Shown here: one piece after another, positions 13,501-24,800 of the stretch | How the letters are laid out: every line of letters starts with the position of its first letter | Numbering within the stretch: position 1 is the first letter of the stretch | DNA from: Nematopogon swammerdamellus | Taxonomy: Eukaryota; Arthropoda; Insecta; Lepidoptera; Adelidae | DNA: 64,000 nt | Reading direction: 5' to 3' | NCBI GenBank assembly: GCA_946902875.1 | Contig: OX336338.1 | Location: 11,213,971-11,277,970 of the forward strand | Made by a program: the position numbers and the translations under genes | Notes under the pieces: model-generated | The model's database searches: none | The model's input: the letters and a program-made list of their open reading frames with translations, nothing else | What the model was told of the DNA's origin: nothing

Positions 13501-16500
13501 TAGGAATTGAACCCGGGATCACCTGATTGTAAAGCCTTACCTTTAACCAACGCTTAGGCAAATATCGGCACCGTGACAGAAAGCACAAAACCTAACCATA
13601 TTCCATTTTAAATATTCGCGCGCTAACGGGTATGTGACATCACATGACCGCGCGCTGACTCTAGGTAGACGGACTCGTGCAAAACGAATCGCTCGCGACG
13701 TGTCGCACGCGCGGCTATTCACGATATAGCGTCCTTGTTTGGCAGTCGTGCTCCGCACGCAGAACTCCATTGCGGCCCATACTGTTTCTATGAAGTATCT
13801 TTTGTCTCACGCGCCAGCGGTGTTTTGCCAATCCCCATACATTCAGAATGGCAGACCCGCGTGCGTTTTCCGATTCCACACGGGGCGCGCGTTTACTCGC
13901 AAAAAAGTGTCTTGTGATCTATAAAATAAGGTCAAATTCACATTCGTATTTATTTGGAGTACGATCTTTATGGTTTTAATGTAGGTATATTGTAAGATAT
14001 AATTTATTTTGAGTGAAGTGAAGACTTCTTGTGGTATGGTAGTGCGGCGCACGAACGCACTTTAGGACCAGCCGTCAGTGATGTTAGTCCATAACACCTT
14101 GCCATGTCAGTGCTTCTATTTGGTCGTGTCGGCTACACTGAACTGGACGGAAAACAAAAACTATTTACATAGCCGTTTCGACCGACGTTTCGCTCAGTGC
14201 GGTGGTACCAAACCGTCCGGTTAAACCCTACCATCTAGTAAGGTAAGAAGGGAACCGACCTACAGTTTAACGTGGAATCCGAACCACGGTCAACCTCCAA
14301 CGGTCACCCATCCAAGTACTGACCGCGCTCAGGGTTGCTTATCAACAGTCGACCGAGCGCACCACTGAGCTACCGAGGCTGGTGATGCAAAGTGAACGTA
14401 CGCTGCGGTCGAGATTCTTGGCCTTGCTCTCGAGCTGGTCGATGCTGGCGGTGATGGCGGCGAGGTCTACCCGCGCCGGGTCCAGCGCCTGCACCTGCGG
14501 CCTCAGCTTGCGCGCCGTCTCCGCGATGTAGTGCAGCCGTTGAGTCGTGAAGTACGATGTCGCTTTGAACTGCACATTTTTAGATGAAAAGAATAATAAA
14601 ATTTGAGTTTATAAAATAAAATTCCAGCTAGGGGAAGGTCAAACCTCGGATTCAAACCTCGGCTCTTAAGATCAAGATTCCAACGCAACGCCTTAGACCG
14701 TGCCGACCACCCGCCCCTCAAGTTCAACAATTTATTTTTTGAAAGAACAAATTTATTGAATACTAGATTTTGCCCGTGCCTTCACTCGCGTGAAATTCGT
14801 ATTTAAAAAGAAGAAAGTAAGTAAGAAAAAAGGCCGAGCCGCGTTCGGGTAAACAATAAACCACAGAACACCACTTCTATGATCTGTGCACTAAACCTTC
14901 TCTTAAAAATTAACTAAGGGTGAGGCCCGCTACCGTACCTTTGTTTCGGCGCGCGGAACAATTCGGTTTGTATAAGAGCCACATCTTAGCTTAAACGGAA
15001 CTGCATTTTTAGCCTATCCTGTGTGACGTATAGTTAAATCTTCTGATCCCAGTTGCAGCTGTTACTCTGCATAAGCGTACAATTTCTATTTGTGCTATTA
15101 TCAAGGTATGTATCATGTATATATAACTCGAGAATGGCTCAAGTTATTTAGGTACCAGAGGTAAATCTAAATGTAATGTTTATTAAGTATTTTTTTATGG
15201 TACCTATTTGTTTTTATTATTATTTACTATACAATAAAATTCGAAGTAATTAAGAAAACACTGACAGAGTGTGAACTAACCTTGAATTCGAGCGCAACTG
15301 GCGCAAGAGATCGATTGAGTTCCTCCACTGAGTCTAGCAAGTCGCCGGTGCAGGAGTCACAGCCCTCGCATCCCACCTTCGGTATCAACACCCACCTGCA
15401 CCAATACAATGCTGTCAGTAAAGAAACACAAAAAGATGTAGACGAATTTTGTTTTGTTGTCATTCCTTATTTTTATGGAAACTAACTCAGTTGGCTATGT
15501 CGCCAGCAACATCTGTAATGTCAGCAAATAACACCTTGGTGAACTAGGTGCCATGTCAGTGATTCCCTTTGGTCGTGTCGGTTACACTAAACGGGGCGGA
15601 AAACACAAATTATTCGACCAACCTTTCATTCAGTGCGATGGTATCAACCTGGACTGGTTAAACCCTACCACCCAGTAAGGTAAGAAGGTTCAGTTCAATT
15701 TTACGTGGAATCCGAACCACGGTCAGCCTCAACAGTGGAACGGTCATCCATCCTAGTTCTAACTGCGCCCAGGTGTGCTCAAGATCACGAACGGTAGTCT
15801 ACCGATCGCATCACTGAGCTACCAACGCTGACAATTCAAAGCCACAGACAGACAGTCCTTCTATTCTATAACTACTAATTAGCGGCCGGTGCTTCTATAT
15901 CTACAAAGTGCTACTTCTGCACAAATTCAATTCAAATTCTAAACAGTATTTAGTTTACTGATGAGACAAACTACGAACTAAATAACCTGGAAGTAGTCTC
16001 TAAAAATCTGAAGATAAAAATGAACACACCTATGAGGGCACTGTTCACACTTGCTGCCGATGGCTCCGGGCAGACACTCGCAGTGGCCCGTCTGCTCGTT
16101 GCAACGGAAGCCCACCGAGTAGCCCGTGTTGCAGTTGCAGTCTGTCACACACACACACACAGATGTTTAGGTTTTGCAAAATTGTGTAGCGCAGGTTTTG
16201 TAGTTGTCAGTTAACCACACACGCCGTTCCAAAATTGAAACGGCACCGAAAGGTGACCAAAACGTCGTGTTCCAATTTTGAAAAAAATCGCGGTCTGAAT
16301 ATCTTAGTTTTACGGAATCAGAAGTCGGCAGGCTTCCGACGTCTGAGCGGTTAAGTACACATACCTACTTAGACATTGTGCCTCTACAAATGCCTCTAGA
16401 AGAAGAACTTACGATCGCATCCATGTTTGGTGTAGTTCCAGTAGCCAGCAGCGCAAGAATCACATTTCTGTCCTGTCACGCCCTTAGCACATCTGGAAGA

Positions 16501-18837
16501 CATAATGTTTAAATTTGTCACCCACATATTATAGAGCCATGTTCTGGTATTGATTTTAACAATAGATAGACTCGGAAGAAGTCTTCGCCTCTGAAAAACG
16601 TTTATTGAGGGTGCAAATATTATGAATGAAATCATACAATAAACAATATACAAGCTAAGTGAACTGGTAGGGTTCTAGTAGGTAGATCTCAAAAAGAACC
16701 AAACTTCGTGGGACCAGTAGCGTTGCAGCAGCTAGGTATGTAGGTGCCACGATAGGTCACACACCAAAATCATACACAGAAGACAAAAGTTGATGGACCT
16801 GCACTGTCCGGTCTCCTCCTCGCACTGTCGGGACTCGGCTGCGAGGCCGCAGTCGCAGGGCGTGCAGCCGCGGCCCGTCTGCAGGCCCCAGTGTTGCGCC
16901 TCGCACCGGTCGCACTTCTCACCCACCACGCCGGGCTTGCACACGCATCGCCCGTTCGTGTTGTCGCAGTAATCCATCCCGTACTCGTCGCAGATGCACG
17001 CTGTACACACCAACCGCATTCTCATTCGAAGGTGTGGAACTCAGCCTGCGATGGCTTCACCGAACATATCCGGGCCTATCGGCAGTAGAGGAGGGTGTTA
17101 ATCGAGGTCGGGACTAGCGAGTGGCTACTCTAAATTTCCCGCGCATGCTTCACGTTTCGGCTCGCATCAAGCCCTCGTCAGCTAGTCTGCGTTGACTAGG
17201 ACGCGGGGAAAGCCCAGTCCCGCTCTCGACCTCCCTCTCTCTGCCTATCCATATTCTGTAGGATGCTTCCAGTGACGTTTTCAAAGCTCTCTCCATGTAT
17301 GAGCTCAGCGTCGATCTTGGCAGCCCTAGATTCTTGAAGAGACTGTAGAGCGACTTCGACTTCAACTGTATAGCCGTAACCGTAACGAAGACGCGACATT
17401 TAATATCGAAATACAGAGACGAGTGCATTCGTGAGGTAACTTACCAGTTAGAACTCTTCACAAGTGAGTTGAAGCAAGAAGAACTTTAAGGTAAATACGA
17501 GAATGAAGGTGATGATGACCTTGGCAGTTTTTGAGGTGGATGGCGTCGCCAAAGAAGCCTGGCGCGCAGATGTGGCACGCGCCGCCGGACGTATTGTTGG
17601 CGCACTTGAGACAGTCGCCGGTGTGGGTGTCGCAGGAGCCCGGGTCGCCCACGTCGATGTTGCCCGAACAGTTGCAAGGCTTGCAGTAGTCACCTGTAGC
17701 ATCACACATATCATATACAAACTATGTACTCACTACTTTATATACAGGGTGTTTGATGACTATAGGTCATAAAGTAAACCAGGTACTCCTGAGCCTATTT
17801 GGAGCAAATAAAATAGTTTAGTTTAGCATGGAAAAAAAAAGTTCACCGTAGAACAAAATGTCAGCTAACTTTTTTGCTCCAAATAGGTTCAGGAGTACCT
17901 GGTTTGCTTTATGACCTAGTCATCAAACATCCTGTATAATCTAAAGACCGCCCAGCCAGAGTCTGCACGAATCGGCCTTCGTCAAACCATTGATTTTATA
18001 GGGGGAGTCAGATGTACCGTCAGCGATGTTTTAAAGGTAACATGAAATTAGTCTTCAATTATGTCCTAAGATGGCGCCAGGAGTATCGAATTTGAATTAA
18101 ATTATTTATTATATTTTTAAATCTGCTAATTATAGAACGATGCTAAGTGGGAACAGCATAGTTAAATTTAAAGATTATTTTATATTAAGTAAAAATTTCA
18201 AAATAGTGTATTTTAAGGTTTTCATAATTTTTCCAATAAATATTTTCATGTTTTGTCAGTCCGTGAGCTTGGCGGATAAAATGTATAATTTCGCCGCTTC
18301 TGCATCATAGATGTCAGACCAAAGTTAGGTTGTCCTATTTGTCTATAGATGGCATGCCTATTTCTTATTATATTTTTAGTTGCCAAATACCCACCAACCA
18401 AACCTGCGTGCAATTCAAATACGCGCGTGCGGTTAGGATAAAGTGGAGATACCTTCTTTAAAATTATATTTTTTTACCTCACCACCTTTGAAAACGGAAA
18501 CAAACACGATGGATTAAATATAATAATAATAATAAAAATCGTTAGCCATTTATAAGAAAATCGACCTCATCGAAATAATTTGTATGACAGCTACCCTTAT
18601 TTTTTTAAATAAAAAAAAACTAAAAAAGGTACCCCTAGATAATCGTTTCAAACTACTAAATATGAATTTTCAACGAAATCGGTTGAGCGGTTGAGGCGCA
18701 ACGTCGCTGGACACATTGCCATAGACAAATTTGTATGACGGCTACCCTTATTTTTTCGAATTTTGAAAAAGTAAAAAAATTTACCCCTAGATTATCATTT
18801 CAAACTACTAAATACGAATTTTGAACGAGGTCGCTGG

Positions 18838-18869
<32 letters not shown>

Positions 18870-21800
18870 ACACACACATACATGTTTCTCAAAACCACTT
18901 TTTTGGGATCGTTGACAGATATATAGCCCAAATCTGTACTGTGTGGGGCCGGTACTTTAAAAGAATGGCCCCACTGAATCTCTCCCCGTGTATGTCGTAA
19001 AAGGCGACTAAGGGATATGACCCCCTTCTTATATTACTAGGTGGTAGGGTTTAACCCGCCCGGGTTGGTACCACCGCACTGAATGAAAGGTCGGTCCAAA
19101 CGGCTATGTAAATAGTTCGTGTTTTCCGTCCAGTTCAGTGTAGCCGGCACGACCGAAGGGAAGCACTGACGTGGCACCAAGTTCGCCCGGTGTTATGGGC
19201 ATCACGGATGTTGTAGGTGATGTAGCCAACCGTGCCAGTTTCAATAAAAAAAAAAAAAAAATCAGTCGCATTCTCAACTTCGACATTTTGGAGGATCACA
19301 ATACTTCCTTTCTCCTTACAGTCGCTCGAAAGTAAAAAGCCACCTCCATAGTTTTTAGCCGTTGCGGCAATTTATCGATCGACGCGCGACGTTCGCTTGT
19401 TTTGGAACACGCAAATGTTTGCGTGGAGCGTGCAGGCAAGCGATACGGGTTACTTCGCGTGGAAAAAGGATGACACAATATCGATGCGATCTCTTGAGAC
19501 GGTCGGTTCTATATTCACGCGATACGCACACTACCATAATCGCGGTGTCTCGTTTTAGTAATAGTTGAAGTATGAACAAAATGTCTTTGAGTATGAAGTA
19601 CGGAGTCCAGGCACCGAATTAAAAAAAGTTGAGTCCAGGTTGAGTCCAGGGCTATTTTTTCCATCTACGATGCTGCTGGTGGTGTTATACCAAAGAGATT
19701 AAAAGAGGGTGTCTCGTTTTAGTAATAGTTGAAGTATGAACAAAATGTCTTTGAGTATGAAGTACGGAGTCCAGGCACCGAATTAAAAAAAGTTGAGTCC
19801 AGGTTGAGTCCAGGGCTATTTTTTCCATCTACGATGCTGCTGGTGGTGTTATATCAAAGAGATTAAAAGAGGGTGGGTTTAAAGTATTTGTGATAAACTT
19901 TACAGAATATATAAGTCAATGATATTTTATCAATAAAATTGTAGATTTTACCGACGACGACACGACGACGAATAAAATAAAAAAATAGTAAATCTGATTT
20001 AAATGCAAAATTGATAATAAACCATCGCTTCTCTTATATTCTCTATCTTTTTCGGGAGGAAGGAAGGGATTCCTTCCTCGCCCATCTCTCACTCACCTCT
20101 CTCCCTGTCTTCTCTCCTCGATCCCGCCTTCCTCCCCTCCTTTCCCTCACCCTTCACGGACCCCCTCTTTGCCACCTTCCCTTTCGCCCATTCCCTCCCT
20201 CTCTCCCTACTTCCCTTCCTCCCCTCATGCCGCCCCTCCTTTCCATCACCCTCGCATTCCATTCCTCCCCTACTACCCCTCATCCTGTCCGCAACCCCCT
20301 CTTACCCCGCCCCTTCCCCCTTCCAACCTCTCACTCCCTCGATATCCATTCCTCCTCGTTCCCTCTACTACCTCCCTCCCCCACACCTACCCTCATTCAC
20401 TAACCCTTCCTCCCTCCATACCTCTCCTCCTCTTCTTCTTTTTTTTATGGAAACTGACATGGTTGGATACATCACCTACAACATCCGTGATGTCGGACAT
20501 GTCGTGCCGGCTATAAAAAAATTACTATTTAGATCAAATCTCTTTGATTTACATAGCCGTTTCGACATACGTTTTATTCAGTGCGGTGGTACCAACCCTA
20601 GTAAGGTAAGAAGGGAAGGGTGCTACAGTTTTACGTGGAATCCGAACCACGGTCAGCCTCCAATGGTCGAGCGGTCACCCATCCAAGTGTTGACCGCGCC
20701 CAGGGTTGCCTGCACCACTGAGCTACCGAGGCTGACAAACGTACCTCCCACCCACTCCCCCTTCTTTTCTCTCCCCCTTCCTCTTCCTGACCATTATTCA
20801 TGATTTCTTACCAAAAGCAGTAACTATTGAGTAATCTGTGCCAAAAGCCTAGATAATAAATTTTCATATCCTTACCTAGAGAAATCATGGATTCCCCATA
20901 CAAAAACTTTCACCCCTATTTCACCCCTTATTTTTAGGTTTCCGTATCCCTGTACGGAAGCCTATTACTAAGCCTCCGCAGTCTGTCTGTCCGTCCGTCC
21001 GTTTGTCTATCCGAGGGCTGTATCTCTTGAACCGTAATAGGAAGCCCGTTGAAATTTTCACAGAATATGTGTTACTATAGCGGATATAACAACAAATAAG
21101 CGGAGCTAGGTACAACCAAAGAGTTTGTAAACTCTTTGGACCGGAGTAAAACCGCAAACAGGAAATTACAATCTTACACGTTCAACCCCACATGAAAAAT
21201 CCAGTATTTCCGTTTGGGCCACGGGGCTCACCGCTCACCGGTGAGCCTTTCCTTCCTGAACTATTCAGGTCATGGGGGTCACCGGTGAGCCGCGTGAGAG
21301 GTCCTACGTAAACGCTTCCTACAAGCCACAGAGCGCAGCTACAAAGCCAATATGGAAGTGAGCCGCATGGCCTTGTAGTCGAAGCGGACGGCGTGGTTTT
21401 CAAATCCAATAGAAACTTGTAGTTTTTTATTAAGTTAATTTTAACGATGCTAGGGCTGCTCTTAACGATAAGGTAGAAAATAATATTTTTATTAATAGAA
21501 TTAATAAAACCAGAAAATAATAAGAAAATATTCGTCAAAATAAAAATGAACATAATATTTTCTTCATTACCAAATAAGAAGACATTATTTATTACGAAAA
21601 TAATTTATGAAATTGAACAAAAGAAAATATTTATGAAATTGAACAATCACAACATTATGACACTTCAGTATTTAAAATAATCAATCATCTTAACCCTTTG
21701 GCTCTTAACCATAAACAATAAAGAATTATCCGTGAGTCTTGTTAAAACAAGGCAAACAAAGGAATGGTTTAGTTGGGCTGCTTTGGCAATAAGTGGATAC

Positions 21801-24800
21801 TTTTTTCGACTTGGTTTTAGCCTGTTTGCTACCCATTATTGGTACGTTCTTTGCATAACATTGGTGACATGTACTTCTCACTTTTCTGGCCAATCCCTCT
21901 TTCCTTTCCAGAGTGTGTTTAATTCTCTTCCGTCTTTCTATACGCATTTCATCGTCGCTATCCAAACTCTCCGACAAAAGAATTCGAAAGCATCTTCTTT
22001 TCGTTGGTTGAACTACGTCTTCATAGAATCTATTCCGAAACTACGGTTCAGAAGATCTATCTCGATGTTTTCTAACTGCGTTAGCGCTTCTTGTGTTAAC
22101 TCGAAATCTTCAAAATAATCCATTTTTGGCGAGAAAAGCGTAAAACATCCTCAATTGTCGACGCAGCCGGACCGGGATTGATCGCTGCGTCCGCGGCGCG
22201 CGCGCAACGGGTGGGCCGCGGCGTGACCCCGCGGCCCCAGCCAACAGAAAAATACAAATCCTTCATAGGAGGCCACACGATCCACCCATGAGCCTTTTGC
22301 TATATCTCGAAAATTAGACGGTAAAAGTCGCAAATTTTTATTTTCCTTACAAATTACCGCATTTTATAAACTTTGTGATGAAAATCTCAAGTTGATGAAA
22401 ATTACGGATATAATGAGTTTGGCTTGGCCCGAACGGAAAAGTACGCTAGGCCCACCGGTGGGTCGTATGGCGTTCAACGTGTTAATTGTGGGCTGATTTT
22501 GAAAATTCTTTTTTTGTTTGGTAGGTATACTTCAGAGGTGCTCCCATTGAAATTTTATTGAAATTTATTGAGCGGTTTATGAAAAAGCAACAAAATACTA
22601 TTGGTGTGTGGTTACCTTCAGCAAAACTTTTGTGATGTGGACTTTTTCAGCAATTTGCAGTTTGACACATGGCGAATAATTCTGTACCACTTCAACCGAT
22701 TTCGATTATTCGATTTCGATTATTGTTTTTTATGTAATATTGTTTTAAAAATATAAAACCGACTTAAAAAAAAATTAACTAGAACTAAAAAGTATTAAAT
22801 AGGTACCTAATATTTTGAAATTTTCTCTGTCATTGTATTGAAATACATGAATCGATATTGTCATTCATATTCGGACCCTTGTTTCATGAATATTCTAAAT
22901 TTGAAATCTTTTCCGACCGGCCAGATGCGCTTAATATATTATAATACGAGTACGAGTACCATCGAGCTGGTCTGATGACGGAGACGGAAGGTGGCCATAG
23001 GAACTCCTAAACTACACATGATAAACCCATCGTGTTTGGGCTCGTTGAATTTGTCTTCACGAGCAATTTACTTTAGACCTAGGAGATTCTCAATTCGACA
23101 GTATGTTTTCTTTTTTTGGATGTTTGTTACGCGATTACTCCGTCAATTATTGTGGGCCAAAGACATTAAACCCACCCTTTGTGGGCCGATTTTGAAAATT
23201 CTTTTTTTTTTTTTGAAAGGGGTAACCATGAGGTGGTTCCATTTTAATTTGGTCGAGATCAGATTGGAAAGCGAGGCGGAATCGCGAGGCCGAAGGTCGA
23301 GCGATTCCGCCGAGTACATTAATAGCAAAAAATTTCAAAAAAAAAACTGTGAAATAAAAAACTATTTAAAAAAATATATAAAAACCGCCTTCAAAAATGT
23401 ATGAAATAAAAAAAATCGAACCCTAGAGTTGAAGGCGGTGCTAAAGCAAGCAAAAATGATACATGAAAGAAAACATGCGCGGATGATATCCTTTGTGATT
23501 TGTGTTTTGTGTAGCCTTCTTTAGCACCGCCTTCAACTCTAGGGTTCGATTTTTTTAATTTCATAAATTTTTTAAGGCAGTTTTCATATTTTTTTTTTAC
23601 ATACAATGCTGACATTATTAGAATGAAGAGTGACGAGTATTTGTTTAACTGTTCAACTAAATAAATACGTTCTATCCACAGAGCACGGAATACCGCGCGC
23701 GCGCGCGCGGGGGTATTCCGTGCTCTGTGGATCTATCTATTAAAAGCGCACAAACAGGAAATTACAATCATAATAATATTTTGTTCCGTATACCAAATTA
23801 TTTTCAAAACATTATTTTATTTTATTTAATTTGATAAGAAGTGTTAGTTTAATTGTAAATTGTCATAATTTTATTATTCAAATATAATTAAAAATTTTGG
23901 AATTTACATAAATAATGTTCTTTATAAATATAAATGAAAGCGCCATCTTTTGTCTAGTAGCAGTAATTCTACAGCCTAGTGGCAATTAAAGGTACCTAGA
24001 TACTGTTGTATTTCAACTAGATAGCGCCCTTAGTATAGAAGTATTAACAAACATTAACGCCACCTGTTTGTTTTACGACAACATCAAGAAAAATTATTAA
24101 CGCCCTCTGTTGGTTTTACGATTTACAACGTTACCAAATTTTTTATATGGAGTGGTCTATCTGTCCCGACAGGGTTATAAAATCAATGGTCAAACTGACA
24201 GACAGGAAATGGGAAAGTATATACCCATGCTTCATTTGTAGAGAGTGTTTCAACTAAATCTTCCCTTCGCCGTTATGTTGGCTCCACTGTCTATCTGTCA
24301 AAACAGCGTTGAGGGTTGTTATGTGTACAGATTAACCCGTAATTATCGGTATGTACCGTATTTATTATACGGTAATACCGATTACATTATTAGGTAATAT
24401 AATCTTCACAATCTGGCAATACGAATTTAAGCACTGACAGTGACACTAACAGTGGATCCCAACATAACGGCGAAAGGAAGATTTAGTTGAAACGCTCTCT
24501 ACTGGCTAAGCTGACAGATAATTCAATAAGAATAGAAGATTAGTTGTTATATGGAGCGGTGTTGATTTAGAAGACCTAATGGAAAATGGCTTTATAGAAA
24601 ACTTAGGTAGATTGACGTGAAGTAATTTGAATGTAAACAGGGTGTCCCAGAAACCGACGATAATCCTTTGACAGCTGATAGGGCTGCTAATTACCTCTCA
24701 GAATATCTAATTTTAGGTTTAGTAAAAATGGCTTAGTTTTTGAGATATTGTAATTTTTGTAAAAATCCAAAATTTTCTCCCTCAGCTCATTTTTTTAAAT

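Noticed and set aside
13501..13560. tRNA-like 3' half on the minus strand (GTGATCCCGGGTTCAATTCC)
   Set aside because: The B box-like part is present but no 5' half, A box or acceptor stem pairs with it. It is probably a SINE scrap.
20011..20516. Pro/Ser-rich plus-strand frames
   Set aside because: They are produced by the polypyrimidine tract and run into a SINE.
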